A stretch of DNA of 63,397 nucleotides from Flavobacteriales bacterium. GTDB lineage: Bacteria; Bacteroidota; Bacteroidia; Flavobacteriales_D; Crocinitomicaceae. The notes beneath the pieces are model-generated. The model searched no databases. It worked only from the letters and a program-made list of their open reading frames with translations, and was not told the DNA's origin. The DNA lies in NCBI GenBank assembly GCA_947500755.1, contig CANMTO010000012.1, positions 1-63,397 of the forward strand. The letters are read 5' to 3'. The position numbers and the translations under genes are program-made. Positions 9,634-19,900 of this stretch are shown in pieces. Each line of letters begins with the position of its first letter. Within the stretch, counting starts at the first letter, position 1.

Positions 9634-11079
9634 TTATTCGTGCTTGATAAATATATTTTTCGGTTCAGTAAAAAACCGAAGAGCTTCCCATCCCCCCTCA
9701 CGCCCAACCCCAGAATCTTTCATGCCACCAAAGGGAGTTCTAAGGTCTCGAATCAACCAAGAATTCACCCAAACAATCCCCATTTCCAGTCGATCTGCCA
9801 TGCGATGTGCCACATTTAAATCTTTGGTCCACACGGAAGCAGCCAGGCCATATTTAGTGTCATTTGCCATAGCAAGTACTTCTGACTCCTCCGCAAATGG
9901 CATTATCGTTACTACAGGACCAAAAATCTCCTCTTGGTTTGTTCTGCAGGAATTCGAAAGCCCTTCTATGACTGTTGGCGCAAGGTAGAACCCATCGTGA
10001 TAAGGTGCGTCAAGGTGTACGCGGACACCACCAGTTAAAACACGTCCTCCTTCTTCCTTCGCTAATTCTATATATCCGAGGATTTTCTCCATATGCCCCT
10101 TAGAAACTACAGCACCGATTTGCGCGTTCGGATCTGCGGGATAACTTACTTTCGCGGAGGAGACCCAATCCACAAAAGCGATTTTAAAGGCCTCATAAAT
10201 ATCTTGATGCACAAAAATTCTTGATCCGCATAAACAGATTTGACCTTGATTAGAAAAGGATGACCTAAAGATTTCTTTTACGGTTTGTTTTATATCCACA
10301 TCTGGAAAAACAATGGTTGGATTTTTACCCCCTAATTCCAGGCTAAGTTTCTTAAACATGGGGGCGGCAATGCGGGCAATGTGTTGACCTGTGGCTGTTC
10401 CACCGGTGAAGGAAATTGCCTTAATTTTCGGGTGAGAAACCATTTCATTCCCAATCTCCGGGCCTGTGCCGTGTAAAATATTCAATACGCCAGCGGGCAT
10501 TCCTGCTTCATTTGCAATGTTACCGAGCAAGGAAGCTGTATACGGAGTAATCTCACTTGGTTTAGCGATCACACAATTCCCTGCAGCTAAGGCCGGGGCA
10601 ATTTTCCATGAGAATAAATACAAGGGGAGATTCCACGGGGAAATGCACCCTACAATTCCGATTGGCCGACGGGTTGTGAAATTAATTCCAACATTTTCCA
10701 TGTAATGTGATTCCGAAGAAAAATGTTCAATTGCTGTAGCAAAAAAGTGAAAATTCGATACAGCACGAGGGATATCCACGTGTGCCGCTAACTTTTCGGG
10801 TTTGCCATTATCTCGGGACTCTGCCATAACAAATTCATCCATGCGCACTTCAATACCAGCTGCCAGTCGAAGTAAGATTGCACTTCGTTCATTCACAGAC
10901 ATCCTTGACCATAAGGGAAAGGCACGTTCAGCGGCATTCACTGCCATGGTTAGATCATCTGCTCCGGATCTCGGTATTTGAGAATAAACTTCCCCTGTTG
11001 CTGGATTCACATTGTCCATATATTGTCCAGAAACTGGTGCATGATATGCACCGTCAATGAAGTTCTTTAGGTATTCCAT
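9634..11079 (-). CDS. NAD-dependent aldehyde dehydrogenase, 2-aminomuconate semialdehyde dehydrogenase-like
   Basis: A 481-residue aldehyde dehydrogenase. It shows the cofactor and substrate motifs CISPWNLPLYLFSWKIAPAL, SFTGGTATGQHIA and ELGGKNP (general base Glu), the catalytic Cys in NQGQICLCGSRIFV, and the C-terminal PFGGMKDSGVGREGG. The ICLC context and the closing FFTEPKNIFI resemble the ALDH8 / 2-aminomuconate 6-semialdehyde dehydrogenase group of the kynurenine route of tryptophan breakdown. No other kynurenine-pathway gene is nearby, so the substrate is an inference and a broader semialdehyde role is possible. It lies 18 bases downstream of the S9 peptidase gene on the same strand and ends convergent to the nifU-like gene. 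Confidence 0.87.
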   Translation of the reverse strand: MEYLKNFIDGAYHAPVSGQYMDNVNPATGEVYSQIPRSGADDLTMAVNAAERAFPLWSRMSVNERSAILLRLAAGIEVRMDEFVMAESRDNGKPEKLAAHVDIPRAVSNFHFFATAIEHFSSESHYMENVGINFTTRRPIGIVGCISPWNLPLYLFSWKIAPALAAGNCVIAKPSEITPYTASLLGNIANEAGMPAGVLNILHGTGPEIGNEMVSHPKIKAISFTGGTATGQHIARIAAPMFKKLSLELGGKNPTIVFPDVDIKQTVKEIFRSSFSNQGQICLCGSRIFVHQDIYEAFKIAFVDWVSSAKVSYPADPNAQIGAVVSKGHMEKILGYIELAKEEGGRVLTGGVRVHLDAPYHDGFYLAPTVIEGLSNSCRTNQEEIFGPVVTIMPFAEESEVLAMANDTKYGLAASVWTKDLNVAHRMADRLEMGIVWVNSWLIRDLRTPFGGMKDSGVGREGGWEALRFFTEPKNIFIKHE

Positions 11080-11097
11080 AGTGATATTTATTATCCG

Positions 11098-13884
11098 TTA
11101 ATACTTAAATTCTTTACCTTTTTCTCGCGCTTCAATTCCTTCTTTCATCCATAAAGGTTGTTCTCCATTATTCAAGTAAAAATCAAAAAATTGGCGCATT
11201 CTAATGCTTAAGTCCATTTTATTGGGTAAGCGTGTCAGGTTGTGGTCATCGTCGTTATAGTTTAACATCCAACACGGTTTACCAAGGCGACGTAACCCGG
11301 TATATAACTCAATGCCTTGATACCATGGAACAGCGCCATCTTTGTCATTTGCCATTACGAGTAAGGGAGTATTGACCTTGGGTAAGTGAAAAATCGGCGA
11401 GTTCTCTATGTACAAGTCCGGGCGATCCCAAATGGTTGCCCCAATTCTACTTTGGGTAGATTCATATTGAAACTGACGGTTAATCCCACTACCCCAGCGG
11501 ATACCGCCGTATGCGGAGAACATATTACTTACAGGTGCTCCGGCCATTGCCGCCTTATATCGGTTAGTCATCGTAATGAGTTGGGCCGTTTGATACCCTC
11601 CCCAGCTTTGACCTTGCAAGCCCATTCGCATAGAATCGATCGAAAAATGTTTAAGCATGTAATCGGTTCCGCTCATTATGCAATCATAGGCTCCTTTAGC
11701 CGGGTACCCTGGTTTATACCGAATATCTGGAATCAATACTACATATCCTGCTGATGCATATTCGGTTGGATTGATTGTACTGGCTGTAGGGGCTGGGCCA
11801 CGATAACTATGTAAGTTATCCCCGTTCAGTTCATAATAATACACCAAGAGTGGATATTTTTTAGTGGCATCATAATTTTCCGGTTTGTATACGATTCCTT
11901 CTAACTCGAATCCATTATAACCCCTCCACCGAATGAGTTCAGCCGTCACCCAATTGTATTCAGACTGCTGAGGATTTGCCCATGAGGCTCTTTTAAACAC
12001 GCCAAAGGTGCCACCGACCTCAACATCAGGAAACTGATCAACCCGCATGCGACGAAGCACATATACTGAGGTATCCTTTGCTTTAGTAAAAGATAATACT
12101 TTGAAATCTCCCCGATCCAATAATTGAAATAAAAATAAAGGCGTTGCCGTCCAAATAGAGACTTTTTTTGTGCTGCGGTTTCTTGCTTGTAAATAGCCAC
12201 TATTCCACGCTACATTGGTTGAGTCTGGATTCCATTTAATCCATTCCCAATCCCATTCCCAATCTCTATTTTTAGTATCATTGAATGTCAAACAGCGATT
12301 TTTTTTCGTGCTTAAATCAAACTCATAGATATTATCTTGTGAAGCATAATAATACGCATCACTGTTGGCATTAAATCCATAGGTAGCTGCAGGACCTGGA
12401 TCCATTGGTTGGCCGTTCAGCTCTTCTTCCCATGGTTCGTTCACTGTACAACTCATACAGATTTCATTCAATTGTTGGTCGATTTGAAGTAGGTAGTGAT
12501 TTTTACGTTTCGGGTCAAAATAGGTCAATGAACTTCCATCGTTGGATAGATGCCCTAAATAGGCTATCGATTTTTTAAGAAGCACTTGGTTTCCTGTTCT
12601 AAGGTCTAAGCGATACACATCGCTCAGGGATGGATTTTTCCATTGCGTTTGAATCGCATAGGGCTGATTATCATACACCAACGAATAATTACTTTGTCGA
12701 TGAATATTAAACGATCCCTGTAATGAATCTGGACACCACAACATGGGTTTGAAATCGGTTAAATGCAACGCGACAATATCTCCGGATTTATCCCCGTCAT
12801 TAATCTCCAATAGTTGTTGTGGTTGCAAGGTGAGATCCGAAGGTGACCATAAATCTAATCGCACTTTTTCAGACTCCAATAAGGTGTCTTTTTGATAAAC
12901 CACTCGATCGCTCAGCGCAAATTTTACATAGGGTAAATAATCAAAAAATGTGGGCTGCACCTTATCATTCACTCCCTTAAAACCGAAGGGTTTTGTGGTG
13001 GTTGAATCACCGAAGGTTATCAAGGAATCTTTCAGTAATGAATAAACTCCCAATTCATACTGCTTAATTTTGTTGGTGTCGGAAGCATAAAGAAAGGCCA
13101 ACATATTCCCTTCTTTATTCCATTGAAGTGATTTAATGCTCCGTTGTGAAGTGCCCACCAGGATTGGCATTAACGCATCAGGAGAAATAACCCATAATGT
13201 TAAGGTATCTTGCTTGCCTTTTTCTTGAGTAATGTAGGCCAAATTCCCCTGTTTCGATAGCAAGAAATCGGTCGTGTTATTTACTTGAAACAAGCGATAA
13301 TCCCAGTTTTCCAGCACCAAGGTAGTACCATCAGATTTTATTTCCTTGATCGGGGTAATCGGTTTCTTTTTGCCATGAAACAAACACTTCTTTGGGGAGG
13401 CAATCGGTGAGGGTTGTGATTTATCGTTTTGCTCTTTCAAAAACGCCAAGTAATCTGCTGATTCAGACACTTGAAATCTTTTAACCTGAGTTTCTTTTCG
13501 AAGGGTATCCTTGATGGAATTATAAACCACCAGGGTATCTTTTGGCCACTTCTTTTTATCTATTTTATTCAACTCACAGGTTCTCAAGGTATCAAATCCT
13601 GCAGTACGTCGCCAAGCCATTAAGGAACCGGACTCGTTCATTTGCAAATCTTTCGCTGCGAACATGGAATCTTTAGCTCCGCTAGGAACATGCTGCCAAT
13701 GCAGATACCCATCGCCTCTCATAGGCAACACTTCAAACGTTAACCACGCGCCTTGATTAGAAAGCTTTACCTTATCGATACGATTCCAACGCGCATAGGC
13801 ATTGTGATCAATTACTTGCTTTTGAGCATAGCTTGTTGAGGAAGCAACTAAACTTATTAGGAGGATAAAAATTCGAGACCACAT
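11098..13884 (-). CDS. Secreted S9-family (prolyl oligopeptidase-type) peptidase
   Basis: A 928-residue exported protein. A Sec signal peptide (WSRIFILLISLVASSTSYAQ) leads into about 620 residues of beta-propeller-like sequence, and then the alpha/beta hydrolase catalytic domain. The nucleophile is the Ser in GLQGQSWGGYQ, the Asp lies in MANDKDGAVPWYQG and the His in NDDDHNL, which completes the S9 triad. Such enzymes cleave peptides outside the cytoplasm, often as dipeptidyl aminopeptidases. There is no T9SS sorting domain, so it is probably periplasmic. It lies 21 bases downstream of the giant surface protein gene on the same strand and may be co-transcribed with it, though a TAATTTCG box in that gap could give it its own promoter. 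Confidence 0.9.
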   Translation of the reverse strand: MWSRIFILLISLVASSTSYAQKQVIDHNAYARWNRIDKVKLSNQGAWLTFEVLPMRGDGYLHWQHVPSGAKDSMFAAKDLQMNESGSLMAWRRTAGFDTLRTCELNKIDKKKWPKDTLVVYNSIKDTLRKETQVKRFQVSESADYLAFLKEQNDKSQPSPIASPKKCLFHGKKKPITPIKEIKSDGTTLVLENWDYRLFQVNNTTDFLLSKQGNLAYITQEKGKQDTLTLWVISPDALMPILVGTSQRSIKSLQWNKEGNMLAFLYASDTNKIKQYELGVYSLLKDSLITFGDSTTTKPFGFKGVNDKVQPTFFDYLPYVKFALSDRVVYQKDTLLESEKVRLDLWSPSDLTLQPQQLLEINDGDKSGDIVALHLTDFKPMLWCPDSLQGSFNIHRQSNYSLVYDNQPYAIQTQWKNPSLSDVYRLDLRTGNQVLLKKSIAYLGHLSNDGSSLTYFDPKRKNHYLLQIDQQLNEICMSCTVNEPWEEELNGQPMDPGPAATYGFNANSDAYYYASQDNIYEFDLSTKKNRCLTFNDTKNRDWEWDWEWIKWNPDSTNVAWNSGYLQARNRSTKKVSIWTATPLFLFQLLDRGDFKVLSFTKAKDTSVYVLRRMRVDQFPDVEVGGTFGVFKRASWANPQQSEYNWVTAELIRWRGYNGFELEGIVYKPENYDATKKYPLLVYYYELNGDNLHSYRGPAPTASTINPTEYASAGYVVLIPDIRYKPGYPAKGAYDCIMSGTDYMLKHFSIDSMRMGLQGQSWGGYQTAQLITMTNRYKAAMAGAPVSNMFSAYGGIRWGSGINRQFQYESTQSRIGATIWDRPDLYIENSPIFHLPKVNTPLLVMANDKDGAVPWYQGIELYTGLRRLGKPCWMLNYNDDDHNLTRLPNKMDLSIRMRQFFDFYLNNGEQPLWMKEGIEAREKGKEFKY

Positions 13885-13905
13885 GCACGAAATTAAACAA
13901 AAGGA

Positions 13906-16900
13906 TTAATGAGAAACCATGAACCTTAGTTTTTCCCCATCCTTGAAAGAAACAACATAGCTTCCCGGAGACAACATGCCGACTTGCACGGTTTGTTTGG
14001 CAATACCCTTAGAAGGAACTAGTAATACTAAACGCCCCGAAGCATCGAAGATTTCAACATCCGGCAATAATTCATTGGTAAGTGACTCTATCGTTAATTC
14101 TGAATTCGTTGGAACCGGATAAATCCGTGTTTTGGCCACCTTAAGTACATCAAGGTTCTGAATTCCAAACGCGAATTGAATGGATGTTACTGAGCATCCT
14201 GATGGGTAAGTAACTTCTACGGTATAGTACCCTGGCGTTATTGGAACATACGTTGCAGAATTACTATTTTGAATTTCTTGACCACCAAAATACCATTGAT
14301 ATGAAGTTCCCATTGCACTTGTGGTAAGCGTTCCATTGTTAATTGTTACAACAGGCACGGGTGCGTTGTTAACAGTGATAGAAGCAGAAGATGCGGCACA
14401 ACTTGCAATGATCCCTGCAATGGCATGCGATGTTGATTTACCAGACTCAATAAAGGTGGTTCCGTGTAAGGATGATATGTGAATTGGTGCAGAAGTATTT
14501 ACTCCGGTTGAAAGTTGAGATTCCGTATTATCTCCAAACCCAAAGACCGAGTAATCGTTTCTCAAAAGTAAGGTATGGTACTGACCACAAGAAATGCGAT
14601 TCACTCCGGTGATTGCAATTTTCTCGGGAACGTTTCTATCCACATTGTCATTTAATCCGAGCTGCCCAAAATTATTTTTACCCGAAGACCAAACAGACCC
14701 ATCTGATTTCAAGATCACTGAAAAATCCGCACCACCGCTAATCTGAATCGCTTGTTTAAACGAAGAAACGGTAGGAATAACACGATTAAGGTTATCACTT
14801 AATCCAAGTTGCCCATTCGCATTATTACCCCAAACAAATAAATTACCCGCTGAGTCTATTGCAAAGGAATGAAATTCACCTGCACCAATTTTCTCAATTC
14901 CAGTTAGATTCGGAATAAGCACTGGAACAGCAGTAGAATTGAGGTTTCCTAATCCTAACTGTCCAAAGGTGTTATTTCCAAAAGCGAGTACTGTGCCATC
15001 GGTACGCAAGCACAAGAAGTGTCTTCTTCCACCAGCAATAGTATCGATGTTTTGTAAGGTTGGATTTAGGTATGGAAAATTATAAATTGACGTGTTTCCT
15101 GTACCTAATTGTCCGTAGGTATTATTCCCCCAAACATATACATTCCCTGAATTGGTTACAACCATGGCGCTGTTTTCAGAACTTGCAAGGGATTTAACCG
15201 CTGAAAGGGAAGGCATTAACAAAGGGGTATTGGACGAAGTAAACGTTCCGTTTCCAAGCTGACCGTTTGAATTATTTCCCCAGGAGTATACCTGTCCTGC
15301 TACATCTCTACCGAGCGCGAAATTCCAGCCGGAAGAAAGCTCTTCGAGTGCTAAATTACCATTCATCTCTGTGGGCAGACCGATGCTTTGATTTGTACCA
15401 TCTCCAAACATGCCATTCGCGTTATATCCAAAAGAATACGTTTGATTTAATACCGATGAATTTTGAGTTAGTGTTACGTTAGCCGTTTGATACACCACCA
15501 AGGTAGAATCTGTGGTTTGTGATACAGGAAATCCTCCACTTGCCCATTGATTGTTGGAAATTGAATTGGAAAACAAAATCACTGAATCTCCCTCGCAAAA
15601 CGAAAGTGGCGAAATACTCGTAATGGTTGGTGTTGGCATCACATCGATTAAAAAGGTGTCGTTAAATGGCTGATAACATCCCGTACCTTGGTTAAACGCG
15701 GTAAAAGTAACCTGATCATTATCCTGAAGTGTACTGCTGCTGAATTGACCAGAAGGTCCAAAAGTACCTTGGGACACCCCATTGATGTAGTATAAATAAG
15801 TTAAACCTCCCGAGGCTTGAAAATCTAAGGTTGAACCACTGCAAATTAAGGGTTGAGGCTGCGTTGACAAAGACAAACTCATTGAATTAACATTGAAAAT
15901 AAAGGTGTCTATGATAGACGGGCAGGTGCCGTTAAAGCCTTGAACTAACATGGTATCACCATTTAGTAAATCATTCATTGAAAACAGTCCAGTAGCAGAA
16001 AGAGTTGGAGCAGCACTGTTATGAACAAAGGAATAGCTCAGCGCACCTGAGGCACTGAAGTTAACCGTATCGTGTAAACAAATACTTAAATCAATGTCAT
16101 CGCATACCGAATTGAGTATTGGGTAGGAATAAACGACCAAAGAAATAGGGTTTGGGGCCGAGGAAGAGCACCCAAAGGTCTCACCTACTACAGTCAGCGT
16201 ATCGCCATTATTTAAGAACCCCGTGAACGTATTATTATTAGAATTCGGGCCTACGGGCTGCGAATTCACATAAAATTGATAGTTGTTTGCACCGGATGCA
16301 AAGGCATTTACAGCATCACCAACACAAATTTGATTTCCCCCTTGATTGGCAATATTAACATTCGGGTAATTATACACATTGAATATTAAAGATGGCGAAT
16401 AATCACTACAATTCTGATTTGAGCCCAAAACCTCTACCAAGTCATTATTTTGCAAATTATTGAGTGTAATCGTCGGTGTTGGGGAGGCGGGACCTTGAGA
16501 AACGCCATTCACAAAAAACTCAAAGGTGGAAGCTCCCCCTGCCGTAAATAAAACAGGTGTGCCAACACACAATGCAAGATCTAATTCTGTGGAAGTTAAT
16601 GAAGTAATCGGGGTTTGATTCACAACCAATGCCGGTAAAGCACTCGCGTTCAAACACCCCAGATTTGAGGTTCCAACAACCGAAATCACATCGCCATTCG
16701 CGAGGTTATTTGATTGTAAGGAGTTTACTCCAGAAAGCACCCCGAGGTTATTACCATTTAACTGGAACTGATACTGCGCAGCTCCTGAGGCCGTATATGT
16801 TACATTTTGACCGCTACAAACCGCAGCACCCCCGCTACTAATCAATGAAACTAATGGATTTGGGTTTATAAGAATATTAACAGCTGATTGATTCGAACAC

Positions 16901-19900
16901 CCATTCGTTGTCCCGACAACCTGAAGCGCATACGAACCAGCGGGATATGCTTGCATTAGTATGGTATTCTGTGCACTTGGTGGTCCTTGTAATTGCCCAT
17001 TTAAACTCAGTGAATATACGGCGGCTCCGTTCGCTTGATATGTTACATTATCTCCTTGACAAAAAATATTGTTTGGATCATTGCTGGTGATGGTAACTGA
17101 GGGAATTGGATTTACAGTAAAGGTCATTGGAGCAGAGGTGGCGGTACACCCTAAGGAACTGCCTAAAACGGTCATGATTTGTCCGTTGGTAAAGCTATTC
17201 GATATAAATATATTGGTATTACTCAAGCTTCCTTGTGAGGCTCCGTTTAAATAAAATTGGTATTGATTGGCTCCAGAGGCAGTAATTGAAACGGTATCTC
17301 CAGCACAAAAAATATTGTCTAAATCAGAACTTTGAAGGGTAATTACCGGAATTGGGTTTACTTGTACCGTAAGTGCCGAGCTGTTAGAAACACATGAATT
17401 AGCACCAACTCCTTGAATACTTACTTGATTTGAACCCACTGGTAAATTTGGGGTAAAGGAACTTGAGGCCTGCTGGGGTCCGAATGGAAGACCATTTACC
17501 AACAACTGATAAATTACGGCTCCGGCTCCGGTAAAGGTGATTGCTTGACCAGAACAAAGGGTGTTCTGGGGATTACTTGAGAAAAGCGGAACGGTGGGCA
17601 AGGGAAGAACACTAAACGGTATACTTGCTCCAACATTGCACCCATTAATGGAACCAACCACAGAAACTGTTTGACCATTCGTCAATACATTGGTCGTAAA
17701 ACTATTCAATGGACTGGAAGGCCCCTGAGAAATGCCCGCAACAAAAAACTCATAGCTTAAGGCTCCTGAAGCGGTAAAAACTACCAGGGTGTTTTGACAA
17801 ATCGTTGAATCTAAATCATTTGAAATCAAGGAAGTGTTTGGAATAGGTAAAACCTCAAATAACACCGTATCGCTGTAGTTTTCACACCCATTAAATACGC
17901 CTTTTGCGAATAACTGATCATTGTTTGCCAAAGCATTTGTATTGTAGACATTCGTTGCGCTTAATGGGCCGGTAGGCACCCCATTTAGATAGAATTGGTA
18001 TAGTACACCACCTCCTGCGTTAAAATTCACTTGCGTTCCTTGGCAAATGGAGGTGTCAATATCATTAAAGGTTAAGGTGACATTGGGCAGACTATTAACA
18101 ACAAATCCAAAAGATTGCGGGGAAAGGGCCGAACATCCGGCAGCAGAAATCCCAATTACTTGTACCGTATCGAACGTTGATAAGGCGTTAGTGGTGTATG
18201 GGTTTATTCCAGGAGCTCCGGTTGGAACATGATTCAAAAGGAATTGATAGCTTGCTGCACCACCCCCGGTGAATGTAACACTTTGATTGGCACAAACCAC
18301 ATTACTTCCTGCGGACTGGGCTAGGGTAACCGTTGGTAAAGGATTTACTTGGACAACAATTGCCGAAGAAGTATCTACACATCCCGTTGCGGTATATTTC
18401 CCAATGACCTTGATGATGTCTCCGTTTACTAAATTGGCTGAAGAATAATTTGGATTCAAGGTGAATCCGGAAATGGGGATGTTATTTTTTAGGAATCGAT
18501 ATTGTTGAGCACCAGAAGCGGTAAAGGTGATGGAGTCCTGCGCACAGATGACGTTATCCAAATCATTCGACATTAAGGCAACCACAGGAGCCGGATTTAC
18601 GGTGAAAATATACGTAGGTTGCAGCGCACTTGTACAACCATTCTGTATGCTCAGAAAACTTAAGGTATCATTGTTTTGTATCGTAGAAATCTGAAGAAGC
18701 GTATCATTTACCGAGGGGGGATTATTCAAAAGGTTACCATTTTGATACCAAGCATACGCGTTTAAATTACTTGAACTACCGATGGTAAAAGAAACCGAAG
18801 CTCCTTGACAAATGGTGGTGTCTGCATCAGAGGAAATCACAAAAATATCGGGGTTATTAATCTGAATCGTACTTTGCATGGTATCGATACAAAAGTTTGT
18901 GTACTCAGCAATCAACATCACATTGAAACTACCATAGCCAGCAAATATATGGGCATTCGTATCTGGAACACCATTAATAATAAGGACGCTATCACCAGCA
19001 CAGGGCGTACAAGGGGTAGGAACACCAACATATCCGGAGTCCGCGTAGAAGGAATTCGAACCATCGCCGAAATACCATAGAAAATTAACATCGTTCGGGT
19101 TTCCAGAGAAACTGCTTGATGTATTGGAGAAAAATGTCGTATCGTTGTAACAAAACGGACCAAGCGTATTAAACGCCGCAGTTACCGCGGGAGTTGCTGA
19201 TAGGTTCCAATTCGCTATTGCAGGAACCGCACCTGAATTCGTAGAAAAATAAGCCGTAAATGTGGCAGTTCCTGAGGCTCCAACCGATTTAAAATCAATG
19301 CAACTTGCTGTTACGTTACCCGGAGTATTCTTTACGAAAACTGCAGGAATAGCATTGTTACTCGAATACAGATAAATGGAATCTTGACAATTACCAACCA
19401 TAATTAAACTGTCAACAATGGTTTGAGTAGACCCTCCTTGCATTTCTATATGACTACCTGCTAAAATTCGTAGTTTGTTAAACACATTATTCCCCTCTAA
19501 TTTCTGAGGTTGATTGACGGCAAAAGCACCCGCATTTACTGCGTACTTCGGAAAAGATAAGGTAACCTCGTTAAAGGTTAAATTAGCGGTTCTTAGGTTG
19601 TTTTCGGATGATTGAGATCCGATATAAATTTTTGATGTCCCTGCATAAAATTGAAAGTTGGCCGTAGTACCGACCGAAGTAAAATTTCTAGAGATATTAA
19701 CGTTCGAACTCCCAAAGCGTACACGTTGAAAGGTGGTTGACAACTGATTATTTACGGAGAAGTAACCTAAATTTGCATTGAAATTCATGGTGTTGAATCC
19801 CCCATTAAATACCGAGAAATTAACCGAATCTGTCATTTGAAGGGTGCCGTTCAAGACTAAAGAATCGATTGCGCTTAACATCACGACACTTATGTTTGTA

